From positions 1,550,001 to 1,614,000 of the forward strand of contig NZ_CP135529.1 in the NCBI RefSeq assembly GCF_032401055.1: a DNA stretch of 64,000 nucleotides, read 5' to 3'. Positions 17,580-26,485 of the stretch are shown in pieces. Positions within the stretch are counted from its first letter, which is position 1. Each line of letters opens with the position of its first letter. A program made the translations under genes and the position numbers. Source of the DNA: Tardiphaga sp. 709 (GTDB lineage Bacteria; Pseudomonadota; Alphaproteobacteria; Rhizobiales; Xanthobacteraceae). The notes under the pieces are model-generated. The model had not been told where the DNA came from and searched no databases. It saw only the letters and a program-made list of their open reading frames with translations.

Positions 17580-17955
17580 CGGCCTTCTCCGCCCTGCCCG
17601 GACGGAGTGTCCTGAGCTAGGCAGAATTTGCCGCCTGCATGGTTAATACGAAGTTAATTTCCGGTGGTAGTTGTTACCGAACCGTAAATGAATGCTGCAA
17701 AATTGACGTTTTTCGCAACTGCCAACGCTTTTTCGCCTGAATTGGCCGATTAACCATCCCCATCGGCCATACGACGGGGCGGCAGAAGTCGTTTTGGCTG
17801 CAGCGATTCATAGTTTATTATTAACCAACGGCAGGTTCTGCCGTGGGGCGTTAACAGATGGGGCGTGATTCACGCTGCGTGCGGGGCGTGCGGGGGTATG
17901 ACACCTCCGGCTCTGGACGTGGACGTTGCAGCCACCCTGTCTGGCTGGGGACTTT
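17580..17955. other. Divergent promoter region between flgB and fliO
   Basis: This 376-base gap is distinctly richer in A and T than its flanks and must hold the start sites for flgB (minus) and fliO (plus). It contains a full CtrA-type box at 17642-17657. I found no sigma-54 element with correct GG-N10-GC spacing toward either gene. A second AT-rich patch near 17810-17825 (tagtttattattaacc) resembles only half a CtrA site. Confidence 0.6.
17642..17657 (-). promoter_or_regulatory. CtrA-type box upstream of flgB
   Basis: On the minus strand this reads TTAACTTCGTATTAAC, an exact TTAA-N7-TTAAC, the CtrA consensus in alphaproteobacteria. Its near edge is 63 bases before the flgB ATG, where CtrA usually activates by binding over the -35 region. 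CckA, the kinase feeding CtrA, is encoded downstream in the same direction. Confidence 0.75.
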
Positions 17956-19032
17956 ATGATGCAATCATCGGTGCAATTTATCTTGGCCTTCGTTGTCGTG
18001 CTGGCGCTGATCGGGCTTACCGCCTGGCTGGTGCGCCGATTCGCCGGCAACCGGCTGGGCAACAACACCAGCCGCGGGCGCTTGCCGCGGCTCGCGGTGA
18101 TCGACGCCGCCGCCGTGGATGGCCGCCGCCGCCTGGTGCTGGTCCGCCGCGACAATGTCGAACATTTGCTGATGATCGGCGGCCCGTCGGACATCGTCGT
18201 CGAGCCCAATATCGTCCGCGCCATGCCCGGCCGCGAGCAGGCCCCGCAGCGCGGCGGCCTCGCCGCCGATGTGGCAAGCCGCGGCCCGTCGCTGCCTGAA
18301 GCCCCGAGCTGGGCAGAGAGCAACGAGTCCGGCTTCGATTCCGAACCGCATGTGCCGGAGCCGGCGCCGCGTCCCGCGCGCCCCTCCTTTATCGAAGAGC
18401 CACGCCGCCCGGCCGCGCCTTTGCCGGAGCGTCGTCCCGATCCGGTCGCCAGCCTCGCGCCGGAGCCTGCGCCGCGCCCCGAACCGGCGCCACGCAACGA
18501 TCTTTTCCCGCAGCGGCCGATTCCGCGAAGTGAAATGCCACGTGCCGAGATGCCACGTAGCGAGCCGATGATGCCGCGCCCGATGCGTGCCGATCCGCCG
18601 ATCCGCACCACGCCGCAGCCCCGCACGCCGGACCGTCCCGTCGCAGCAGCACCGACACCGCCCGCTCCGGTTGTTGCTGCCCCGGCGCCCGCCCCGGTCG
18701 TCGCGCCACCCGCACCGGTCCCTGCTCCCGCTCCGGCAGTCGCCGTGTCGTCTGCCGATCAGAACCTTGCCGATATGGCGCAGCGCCTCGAAGCAGCCTT
18801 GCGTCGCCCTGCCGGCGAAACCCGCCAGGATGCGCCTGAGCCCCGGGTCGGCGCTCCGTCGGTGGCGCCTGAGGCACCATCGATCCGTCCCGCTTCGCGG
18901 TCGCCGGAAGTCTCGATCGCCAGCCCTGCCCGTGCGGAGGCGCCGCCAGTCGTCCCGCCGGTCAAATCGGGTTTTGAAAATCTCGAAGACGAGATGGCCT
19001 CCCTGCTGGGACGGCCGAAGTCCAGTTCGTGA
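17956..19032 (+). CDS. fliO: FliO-like flagellar protein with long proline-rich tail
   Basis: The 358-residue product has one membrane segment at residues 6-24 (FILAFVVVLALIGLTAWLVR). A short FliO domain follows: LPRLAVIDAAAVDGRRRLVL, VRRDNVEHLLMIGGPSDIVV and EPNIV. FliO helps assemble the FliP ring of the export gate. From about residue 90 on, the protein is a long low-complexity Pro/Ala/Arg tail, closing with a short helix (SGFENLEDEMASLLGRP). Most FliO proteins are 100-150 residues, so the tail is unusual. Its stop overlaps the fliP start (GTGA), showing tight coupling. The start at 17956 was chosen at MMQSS, just before the membrane segment. Confidence 0.85.
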   Translation: MMQSSVQFILAFVVVLALIGLTAWLVRRFAGNRLGNNTSRGRLPRLAVIDAAAVDGRRRLVLVRRDNVEHLLMIGGPSDIVVEPNIVRAMPGREQAPQRGGLAADVASRGPSLPEAPSWAESNESGFDSEPHVPEPAPRPARPSFIEEPRRPAAPLPERRPDPVASLAPEPAPRPEPAPRNDLFPQRPIPRSEMPRAEMPRSEPMMPRPMRADPPIRTTPQPRTPDRPVAAAPTPPAPVVAAPAPAPVVAPPAPVPAPAPAVAVSSADQNLADMAQRLEAALRRPAGETRQDAPEPRVGAPSVAPEAPSIRPASRSPEVSIASPARAEAPPVVPPVKSGFENLEDEMASLLGRPKSSS

Positions 19033-19781
19033 GTTCGGCGAACCTCCCGCGTAGAGTATTTTTCCTTTCAGTTCTGATCGCCGCCGGGACCCTCACAGGT
19101 CCCGCGATGGCGCAGGACATCAGCATCAATCTCGGCGGCGGTGGCGGCGGCGTCACCGAACGTGCCGTGCAGATGATTGCGTTGTTGACGGTGCTGTCGA
19201 TCGCACCGTCGATCCTGATCATGATGACGTCATTCACACGCATCGTGGTTGTGCTGTCGCTGTTGCGAACCGCATTGGGTACCGCGACGGCTCCGCCGAA
19301 CTCGGTGATCATCGCGCTGGCGATGTTCCTTACGGCTTTCGTGATGGGGCCGGTGCTGCAACGTTCCTATGACGACGGTATCAAGCCGCTGATCTCCAAC
19401 GACATCACCGTCGAACAAGCCCTGGTGCGTGCATCCATTCCGCTGCGCGGCTTCATGCAGAAGAACGTACGCGAGAAGGATCTCAAGCTGTTCATGGATC
19501 TGTCGGGTGAACCGGTGCCGGCAACACCCGAGGACATGTCGCTGCGGATACTCGTGCCGGCCTTCATGATCTCGGAGCTGAAGCGTGCCTTCGAAATCGG
19601 CTTCCTGCTGTTCCTGCCATTCCTGATCATCGACCTCGTTGTCGCCTCGGTCTTGATGGCGATGGGCATGATGATGCTGCCACCGGCGGTGGTGTCACTG
19701 CCGTTCAAGCTGATCTTCTTCGTGCTGGTGGATGGCTGGTCGCTGGTCGCGGGCAGTCTGGTGCAAAGTTACGGGCAGTAG
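19029..19781 (+). CDS. fliP: Flagellar export gate protein FliP
   Basis: This 250-residue protein has a cleavable signal peptide (to about PAMAQD), a normal FliP trait. The conserved core follows: SFTRIVVVLSLLRTALGTAT, PPNSVIIALAMFLTAFVMGP, and at the end LIIDLVVASVLMAMGMMMLP and PFKLIFFVLVDGWSLVAGSL. Five FliP subunits form the export pore with FliR and FliQ. Translation starts at GTG 19029, overlapping the fliO stop by four bases; this start gives the complete signal peptide. fliP is convergent with the AMIN-like/TPR gene, 12 bases apart. Confidence 0.95.
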   Translation: MSSANLPRRVFFLSVLIAAGTLTGPAMAQDISINLGGGGGGVTERAVQMIALLTVLSIAPSILIMMTSFTRIVVVLSLLRTALGTATAPPNSVIIALAMFLTAFVMGPVLQRSYDDGIKPLISNDITVEQALVRASIPLRGFMQKNVREKDLKLFMDLSGEPVPATPEDMSLRILVPAFMISELKRAFEIGFLLFLPFLIIDLVVASVLMAMGMMMLPPAVVSLPFKLIFFVLVDGWSLVAGSLVQSYGQ

Positions 19782-19793
19782 CGAGGCTCTCGC

Positions 19794-22700
19794 CTACCGC
19801 GTCATCTCGATCTTGCGGACATTGACCACCGGCTGCGGCTTCAGCGAGCCGGTCGGCATCGGATCGGCACTGGCACCCGGCAGGATCGCCTTGGCGCTGC
19901 TTTCGGGGAAGCGCGTCTTCATCTCGCGCAGGAAGCCGTCGAGCGTATCGACGGATGCGGCCATCTTGGCAATGGCGGCGAATTCCGAAGAGTTGGTCGA
20001 GGTCGGCTTGCTCGCGGTGTCGAAGGCGATCTTGTCGGCACCGACATTCATCAGCGGCGCATACTTTTCGCGGAAGCGCGCGAGACCAAGGGCGTCTTCC
20101 GCCAGCGCATAACCCACGACAGCACGGATGATGTCGCTCTTTTCGCTTGGCGTCAGCGGCGAGAAATCCCGCCAGCGGTCGCCATAATAGAGTTCGATCT
20201 GTTCGGAGGCTTCGCGCCAGCGCCGCGACGACCAGTAGATATCCGAGCGGAGCCGGATCGCTTCGCGTCCGCTGACATGAGAGATGATGTCGAGCGCCAG
20301 CTCACGGCGGCCGATGTCACTCTGCGCCCGCGCCTCGAGCAGCAACCGCTGTTGACGCAGCTCGCCATTGAGATCGGCGATCCGCGTGGTCCGCAGCGCG
20401 GCGATAGCGCGGTCGGGCTTGCGGCTCATCAGATAGACCATCGCCAGACGCGCAGCGACCTGCGAGCGTGCAGCGCCTTCGAGACGGTGATCGACCTGAT
20501 ACTGCAGAAGCTCGGCGGCCTGATCGAGCAGATCGACGGCCACGAGACGATCTGCGAGACGGCGGATCATCTCGTCACCGCGGCGGCCGATCGGGGTCAG
20601 CTCGCGAAACTCGTAGAACATCGCCAGCGCATCGACCGGCGGCAGGCTGTCGCCCTTTGGCGACAGATAGATTTGCGAGAACAGCGCCTGCGCCTCATCC
20701 TGGACCTGGCGCGCGGCTTCGCTGTTGGCCTGACGTTCGGTGGCCGTACGGGCGGCCAGCAGCGAGTCATTGTAGCGGCCGAGTTCGGCATACATGCGCG
20801 ACAGGATCTGCAGCACCTGCACTTCCGTGCCGTCGCCGCGCCATGTCACCGCCAGCACTTCTAGATCATGCAGCGCGTCCTCGTTGCTGATCTCGTTGCG
20901 CTTCTGGCGCAAATTGACTTCACGCAGCTTGGCTTCCGCTGCGGATTGACGATCCACCGAACCGGTGACGTCCTGATACTTCGACAGCGCGTCCCTCTCC
21001 CGGCCGAGCGCCTCATCGAGCCAGCCGCTGAGCAGCATGGCCGCGGGCTTGATCTCCGGCGAGATGCCGACCGTTTCGAGCTCACTGCCGCGCGACGACG
21101 CGCCGGCATAGTCCTTGACCTCGAGCGAGGCCCGCAGCGCCAGCATCAAGGCCGCGCGCTGCAGATCGGTCGGCAGCGCGGCGAGCGTGAACTCGGCATT
21201 TTTGAAACGCTCGCGCGCCTCGACCCATTTTTCCTGCTTGGCGTAGGCGAGCGCCTTCCACAATTCACCATCGTAACCCGGCCCGAGCACCGGATTGGCG
21301 ATATCCTTCAGGGTTTGTTCGGGACGCCCCATCATCGCGCTGGCCACCGCATGAACGATCAGCGCGACAGGGCTTTCCTCGCCGACCTTGGTGTCCGCGA
21401 TCGCGAGATCGGCGACGCCCTTGGCCTCGTGATACATGCCGCGCGCCATGTAGAATTTGGCCAGATCCATTCGTGCCTGCGGCAGCGAGCTGGCTTCGGC
21501 TGATGACATCGCGTCGATCAACTCGTCGAAGCGTGCGTTGAATGGGCCTTCCTGATCCTTGCGCCACTGGCCGACATCGAAGATCGGCCGGGCGACCGTC
21601 GAGGCGCGCTGCGGCGCTGCATCGGCTGCCGACAGCGTCAGGCCGCCGGGCTTGGTGAGCATCACCTTGTCGATACTGGCTTCAACGGACACGTCGTCGG
21701 AGTTCACCTGAACCACCACGCCGTGAATCGATTCCAGCAACGAGAATTCGACAAAGTCCTGGCGGCGGATAAAACCGCGCGACGGCGGCAACGCGGTGAT
21801 GATGTTGAGCGTATCGCCGGCATCCGGATCGACTAGGCGATGCTTGAGACCGGGCTTGGCCAATGGCACCTGCACGCTGGCGCGCGAGGGATCGGCAATA
21901 TTGCGCACGGCGGACAACGGCTGCGACGGCGTCTGCCGGGTGTCGGCGAGCATCAGCGACCAGGCCTGTCCTGCGCCGGCGGGATCGTCGGTCGTGAGAG
22001 AGGCCAATTGCGGGCGATTGAGGCGGATGCGGATCGCCTGCCCCTTCTCCAGCGGGATCGTGCTGACATCGGCAATGATCGATCCGCTATCGCGGCGGAT
22101 CGGCGCGGTGTCGATGGGCCGCGTCGAATCTGCCACCAGCCACAGGATATCGCCGCGGCGAAACAGGGCAACCGGCGTTGGCGATGGAAAGGCAAAGGCT
22201 ATGCGCACGCCGTCGCTGCTGCGCTTGACCTCAACCGGCATGCCCGCCGGTTCGGTCGGCGCAGCAGCAACGGGTGCAGCAACAGGGGCCGCCGCAACGA
22301 CAGGCGCAGGCGGCGGTGTTTCTTTCGCAGGAACGACGACAACAGGCTCAGCTACCGGCGCAGGCTTGGCTGATTCAGCGACCTTGGCCGCCTCGGGCTT
22401 TGGCTCTTCCGGCTTCGCTGCCGCGACGGGCGCTGCCGGTGCAGCCGTCGCAACCTCGACTTTCTTCTCCGGAACGATCTCTTTCGCGATCACTTCGGAG
22501 GTCGGCGGCACGATCTCGCCGGAGCGCTGTGCCGGGACACTGGCGGGCTTTTCGACCTCAGGAGGCTTCGCCGCAACCGGCGGTTTCTCGTCCACAGGAG
22601 CGGCCACCGGCAGCTTGGCCAGCGGCGACGGCTTTTCGTTCTGCTGGAAGCCGATGTCGACGACGTAGCTCTTGTCCTCGCGGAACGACTTCACATCGAC

Positions 22701-23474
22701 GTCGCCGATCAAGCCGATCTCGACGGCGGTCCGGTTGCCGTCCATCGCCTGACCGATCGATGCGACATTGGCGGGCGCGGACAGTTTGGCATCGGCGAGA
22801 TCGAACACCAGACCGGCATTGAAGGTCAGCGTCAGCGTCTTCTCGTTCAGCACCGACGACACACCGACGCCGCCGGTCTCGAACACGAAACGCACGAAGG
22901 TCGGCTGTACGGATGCCCGCACACGGATCGGCGGCTTCTTCTGGCTTTCCGCGGCAGCGCGTTGCTGGCGCAAGGCGCGCTCTGCCGCGCGCGCGCGCTC
23001 CGACAATTCCTTGACCACATCCTGCGGCAAACCAGGCGGCATGCCCTTCCAGGTGTCGGGCAACAGATCGATGAAGATGCGCTCGCCCGCCGTCATCGAA
23101 TTGACGGTCACCCTGCGTGACAAAGCGAGACGGATCGCCGTGCCATCGGGATCGCGGCGTGCCGAGCCGATATAGTCCGGGGCGGCGTCACCGAGAATCT
23201 CGACAGGAATATCGACCGGCCGCTTGAAGCGAATGACGAGAATGGTGCCGGCTTGCGTCACCTCGGACTCCACGTCCTCAGCAAGCTTCAGCACGATGCG
23301 ACCATAGCCGCCCGACGTGCCCATGCTGGCGGTGCCCCTCACCGCTTGCGCAGATGCGGCATCCGGGAACGACAGCGCAAGACAGACAATGCCCGCGACG
23401 ACGACACAACGTCGAACGGCCCGCGTCCATGCGCGAGCTTGCGTCCAACATGCAACGGCAGCCGTCCGTGCCAT
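19794..23474 (-). CDS. Giant exported AMIN-like/TPR protein of the flagellar locus
   Basis: This 1226-residue protein has a signal peptide ending near DAASAQA (residue 42). The first half looks like serial beta-rich domains. An AMIN-like unit (about 50-140) ends in AGERIFIDLLPDTW; a second (about 185-285) ends in YVVDIGF. A 130-residue Pro/Ala/Lys/Glu linker and two more beta-rich stretches (about 415-515 and 535-620) follow. The second half (about 640-1190) is helical with TPR-like repeats such as ALIVHAVASAMMGRPEQTLK and LMYLMSRKPDRAIAALRTTR-like units. It is the last gene of the fliL-fliM-DUF6468-motE unit, 99 bases after motE. By place and layout it could be a periplasmic stator or motor scaffold; no defined family name is recognised. 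Confidence 0.8.
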   Translation of the reverse strand: MARTAAVACWTQARAWTRAVRRCVVVAGIVCLALSFPDAASAQAVRGTASMGTSGGYGRIVLKLAEDVESEVTQAGTILVIRFKRPVDIPVEILGDAAPDYIGSARRDPDGTAIRLALSRRVTVNSMTAGERIFIDLLPDTWKGMPPGLPQDVVKELSERARAAERALRQQRAAAESQKKPPIRVRASVQPTFVRFVFETGGVGVSSVLNEKTLTLTFNAGLVFDLADAKLSAPANVASIGQAMDGNRTAVEIGLIGDVDVKSFREDKSYVVDIGFQQNEKPSPLAKLPVAAPVDEKPPVAAKPPEVEKPASVPAQRSGEIVPPTSEVIAKEIVPEKKVEVATAAPAAPVAAAKPEEPKPEAAKVAESAKPAPVAEPVVVVPAKETPPPAPVVAAAPVAAPVAAAPTEPAGMPVEVKRSSDGVRIAFAFPSPTPVALFRRGDILWLVADSTRPIDTAPIRRDSGSIIADVSTIPLEKGQAIRIRLNRPQLASLTTDDPAGAGQAWSLMLADTRQTPSQPLSAVRNIADPSRASVQVPLAKPGLKHRLVDPDAGDTLNIITALPPSRGFIRRQDFVEFSLLESIHGVVVQVNSDDVSVEASIDKVMLTKPGGLTLSAADAAPQRASTVARPIFDVGQWRKDQEGPFNARFDELIDAMSSAEASSLPQARMDLAKFYMARGMYHEAKGVADLAIADTKVGEESPVALIVHAVASAMMGRPEQTLKDIANPVLGPGYDGELWKALAYAKQEKWVEARERFKNAEFTLAALPTDLQRAALMLALRASLEVKDYAGASSRGSELETVGISPEIKPAAMLLSGWLDEALGRERDALSKYQDVTGSVDRQSAAEAKLREVNLRQKRNEISNEDALHDLEVLAVTWRGDGTEVQVLQILSRMYAELGRYNDSLLAARTATERQANSEAARQVQDEAQALFSQIYLSPKGDSLPPVDALAMFYEFRELTPIGRRGDEMIRRLADRLVAVDLLDQAAELLQYQVDHRLEGAARSQVAARLAMVYLMSRKPDRAIAALRTTRIADLNGELRQQRLLLEARAQSDIGRRELALDIISHVSGREAIRLRSDIYWSSRRWREASEQIELYYGDRWRDFSPLTPSEKSDIIRAVVGYALAEDALGLARFREKYAPLMNVGADKIAFDTASKPTSTNSSEFAAIAKMAASVDTLDGFLREMKTRFPESSAKAILPGASADPMPTGSLKPQPVVNVRKIEMTR

Positions 23475-23573
23475 TCAGAAATGTCTCTCAGCCCGATGCT
23501 CGAAGGACGACCAGTCGTTCGCCCTGTGTCGAATCTCAGATTCCGCGCTCTAAGGATTTGTTAATTAATTTCT

Positions 23574-24344
23574 TTAATTCCGGCCCTGCTGGATCGGCCT
23601 GCCTTCGATCTTGGGCAGTTCGACCGCCGCGGCAGATCGTTCGCCGCCCGAGGCGCGACGCGCCAGTTCAACGGTGAGGCGTTCAGCGGCCTCCGGCTGC
23701 ATCAGACCGAGAATGTCGGACATCTTCCGAGGCGCGATCTGCGAGGCGATCTCGAACAGCACCGGCATTTCCAGCCGGTCGAAGATCTTCGCGGCGTCCT
23801 TCGGCTTCATGCTTTCATACATGGTGACGATGCCCTTGAAGCGGGCGGCATCGACTTCGCTCTTCTGGTCGTTCGCCGTCTTGATACCGGCTTCGACGCC
23901 CTTCAATTCATCGACGCGGGTTTCGATGCGCTTCTCGGCGGCCTTCAGCAGGCTCTCGCGGATGTCGATCTCGCGGGCACGCGCTTCCAGCTCCTGACGG
24001 CGCGCTTGCAGCCGTTCGAGGATCGCGCGTTCAGCAGGCGAGATTTGAGGAGACAGTTCGACAGGCGGATTGCTGGTCGGTTCAATCGCTGCAGGCGCAG
24101 CCACCGCGGGCTTCGGCTCTTCCTTCTTGGCTGACACCGAACCGGTAATGTCGCCGTCCGTTGGCTTGCCGCCCGGGAAGTTGAACATCTCCTGCGCCCA
24201 CGATCCTTTCGTAGGCTGCGGCTGCGGATCGTAGTTGAACACGTAGCCGCCATCGATCACCAGGCCGGCGATCTTGAGAATCGCCAGCCCGAAAACCGCC
24301 ACCAAGACGACAGGAAGAATACGAACGTCCCGAAAAGCTTTCAT
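23574..24344 (-). CDS. motE: MotE-like flagellar motility chaperone
   Basis: This 256-residue protein has one N-terminal membrane or signal segment (residues 9-31). A variable Pro-rich stretch is followed by a long coiled coil (about residues 100-175, ERLQARRQELEARAREIDIR), then an MgtE-N-like helical domain, YESMKPKDAAKIFDRLEMPV and ASQIAPRKMSDILGLMQPEA. This is the MotE/COG3334 layout. In Sinorhizobium MotE is a periplasmic chaperone for MotC, which acts in flagellar rotation. Here it overlaps DUF6468 by four bases (ATGA), and the AMIN-like/TPR gene follows. Confidence 0.82.
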   Translation of the reverse strand: MKAFRDVRILPVVLVAVFGLAILKIAGLVIDGGYVFNYDPQPQPTKGSWAQEMFNFPGGKPTDGDITGSVSAKKEEPKPAVAAPAAIEPTSNPPVELSPQISPAERAILERLQARRQELEARAREIDIRESLLKAAEKRIETRVDELKGVEAGIKTANDQKSEVDAARFKGIVTMYESMKPKDAAKIFDRLEMPVLFEIASQIAPRKMSDILGLMQPEAAERLTVELARRASGGERSAAAVELPKIEGRPIQQGRN

Positions 24345-24778
24345 GCAGCGATGCCGTCAGGCCTCCTCCGCTCGGCAAACGCCTGCGCTGCCGCGGCATT
24401 GGCCCGCGCTGCGGACACCCGCGGCGCATCAGGGTCGGTTTCGGTGAGCGGCCGTGCCGCCACCGCGATCTTCGACAGCCGGCGCACGACAGCGTCGCTC
24501 TCGGCGAGCTGGGCTTTCAGTTGATCGGCCAGCGCTGTTGCCGCCGAAATCTGGCTGCCGAGATTCTCATTGACGTCGCGCACGGTAAGCTTGAGTCCGC
24601 CGATCGCACGCTCGGCGATCTCGGTCACGGTGATGAGCTCGCCGATCGTGGCCTTCAACGATTGCTCGTCCGCCTTGAGGCGCTTCAGGCGCTTATTGAG
24701 CAACATGCAATAGGCGATGGTCAGGATCAGAAGCACTGCAACCAGGCTCTCGATCACAATTCCTAATGAATGACTCAT
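24341..24778 (-). CDS. DUF6468 family protein, flagellar-locus membrane protein
   Basis: This 145-residue protein has an N-terminal membrane segment (VIESLVAVLLILTIAYCMLL). A coiled-coil-prone part follows: LNKRLKRLKADEQSLKATIG and LITVTEIAERAIGGLKLTV. The tail is Ala-rich. It is the family found next to fliM in many alphaproteobacteria and annotated DUF6468. Its start codon overlaps the fliM stop, and its stop overlaps the motE start (ATGA both times), so synthesis is probably coupled with both. The role is unknown; a membrane partner of the motor or switch is a reasonable guess. Confidence 0.8.
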   Translation of the reverse strand: MSHSLGIVIESLVAVLLILTIAYCMLLNKRLKRLKADEQSLKATIGELITVTEIAERAIGGLKLTVRDVNENLGSQISAATALADQLKAQLAESDAVVRRLSKIAVAARPLTETDPDAPRVSAARANAAAAQAFAERRRPDGIAA

Positions 24779-25974
24779 TGTGCCTCCATCAATTTAGTTT
24801 GCTCATCAGCCTTCTCAAACATGGCGAAGGTTGTGTTAGGCTTGCGCAATTGTTTCGTGACTCTAATGGCAACGCGGTCGCCGACACGGCCCATGCGACC
24901 TTCAGTCAAGGTCACAGCTCCGCAACGCACGGCGACAAGAGCATCCGCCCGCATTTCCAGCGGCAGCGTATCGCCCACTTTGAGAAGCATCAGCTGCTTC
25001 AACGGGATCTCTGCCTCATACAGCACCGCGTCCACGGCGATCTCGGCCTGAGCAATTTCAGTGGCGAGATGGCTTTCCCAGATCGGATCACGGCCGAATT
25101 TTTCGCCCATGAACATCTGCATGAGCACGGCGCGGATCGGTTCGATCGTCGCATAGGGCAGCAGCAATTCGATATTGCCGCCGCGGTCTTCCATGTCGAT
25201 GTGCAGGCGCACCAGGATGGCAGCATTGGCTGGACGGCTGATGGCGGCGAAGCGCGGATTGGTCTCAAGCCGGTCGATGGTGAAGGCCACGGGCGACAGT
25301 GGCCGGAACGCCTGCTCGGCATCCGCCAGCACGACTTCGATCAGACGCTTCACCAGATTGGTTTCGATGGTGGTATAGGGACGGCCCTCGATGCGCAGCG
25401 AGGCCTGACCACGACGGCCGCCGAGCAGCACGTCGATCATCGAATAGATCAGGCTGGAATCGACGGTGGCGAGGCCAAAATTCTCCCACTCCTCTGCCTT
25501 GAACACACACAGCACGGCAGGCAGCGGAATCGAGTTCATATAGTCGCCGAAACGCACCGAAGTGATGCGATCGAGCGAGACTTCGACGTTGTCGGAGGTG
25601 AAATTGCGCAGGCTCGTGGTCATCAACCGCACCAGACGGTCGAACACGATTTCGAGCATCGGCAGACGCTCATACGACACCATCGAGGAATCGATGATGG
25701 CGCGAATGCCGGAATTTTCGTCGAGATGGACCTCGTTGACGCTGAAGCCGAGGAGGTTGTCGATTTCCTCCTGCGAGAGAACGCGCTCGCCGCCGTTCTT
25801 GCCGCCGCCGATATCGCGACCGCCGTCCTCGACCATGGCGGCCCATTGCTCCGCCATGGTGCCGGTGAGTTCGTTTTCGGCAGCCGCTTTCGCCGCCTCA
25901 ACGGGATCCTCTGAATCCAGAGAAGCTTCCCATTCAGCGGCAATTGCGTCCTGATCGACCTGTTCGGTAGACAT
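24775..25974 (-). CDS. fliM: Flagellar motor switch protein FliM
   Basis: This 399-residue switch protein carries the FliM middle domain (SYERLPMLEIVFDRLVRLMT, then PLPAVLCVFKAEEWENFGLA) and a C-terminal SPOA domain (QLMLLKVGDTLPLEMRADAL). FliM binds FliG and CheY-P in the C ring and sets rotation direction. Oddly, the LSQEEIDNLL motif, which normally starts at about residue 6 and binds CheY-P, lies at residues 66-75 behind an acidic extension. It is 19 bases from fliL and overlaps DUF6468 by four. The ATG at 25974 was chosen because upstream in-frame options are non-ATG. Confidence 0.93.
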   Translation of the reverse strand: MSTEQVDQDAIAAEWEASLDSEDPVEAAKAAAENELTGTMAEQWAAMVEDGGRDIGGGKNGGERVLSQEEIDNLLGFSVNEVHLDENSGIRAIIDSSMVSYERLPMLEIVFDRLVRLMTTSLRNFTSDNVEVSLDRITSVRFGDYMNSIPLPAVLCVFKAEEWENFGLATVDSSLIYSMIDVLLGGRRGQASLRIEGRPYTTIETNLVKRLIEVVLADAEQAFRPLSPVAFTIDRLETNPRFAAISRPANAAILVRLHIDMEDRGGNIELLLPYATIEPIRAVLMQMFMGEKFGRDPIWESHLATEIAQAEIAVDAVLYEAEIPLKQLMLLKVGDTLPLEMRADALVAVRCGAVTLTEGRMGRVGDRVAIRVTKQLRKPNTTFAMFEKADEQTKLMEAQ

Positions 25975-25993
25975 CAGCCCAAAATCCAATTCC

Positions 25994-26485
25994 TCACTGA
26001 ATGAGGATTTCCTTGAACAGCACAGCGTTCACGTGATGAGGAGAGATCGCGGCATTGACGCGCCGCGTCAGCTCTTCCTTCAACCGGAACATGCCAACGG
26101 AGCCGTTCAGATCGGTGGTGCGCAGTTCGCGCAGGTAAACCTGGAACATGTCGGTGATACGCGGCATCGACGGCGTGATCTGCGCCACCAGCGGCGCTTC
26201 CTTCACCTCGAGCACGATCTTGGCCTTGAGATATTGCACACGCTCGCCGGGCTGACCGGCAAGGTTCACCAAAATCTCCGGCACATCGATGAAGGCGAGC
26301 GGCTTCGCAGCCGGCGCCGCCTCTTTCTTCTCTTCCTTGGGGTGCCCCTTCAGGAAGAACCAGCCGCCACCGCCCGCTGCAAGCACCAGCACGCCCGCGA
26401 CGATTGCGATCAGCTTGAATTTGCTCTTGGGAGCTGCCGCCTCGTCCCCGGTCGGGGTGCTTTCTGAAGTTTCCGTATCCGCCAT
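25994..26485 (-). CDS. fliL: Flagellar basal body-associated protein FliL
   Basis: This 163-residue protein has a cytosolic Thr/Glu-rich start, one membrane segment (KFKLIAIVAGVLVLAAGGGG, about residues 23-43) and a periplasmic FliL domain. Typical motifs are FIDVPEILVNLAG, YLKAKIVLEV and a final VNAVLFKEILIQ. FliL rings the stator units and supports torque. The start at 26485 follows a GGCAGG site and avoids a 38-residue upstream frame extension without family similarity. It leads the fliL-fliM-DUF6468-motE unit. Confidence 0.93.
   Translation of the reverse strand: MADTETSESTPTGDEAAAPKSKFKLIAIVAGVLVLAAGGGGWFFLKGHPKEEKKEAAPAAKPLAFIDVPEILVNLAGQPGERVQYLKAKIVLEVKEAPLVAQITPSMPRITDMFQVYLRELRTTDLNGSVGMFRLKEELTRRVNAAISPHHVNAVLFKEILIQ

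Noticed and set aside
17871-17890. Possible sigma-54 element for fliO (GGGGCGTGATTCACGC)
   Set aside because: The GG-N10-GC spacing can be forced, but TGGCAC and TTGC are both absent.
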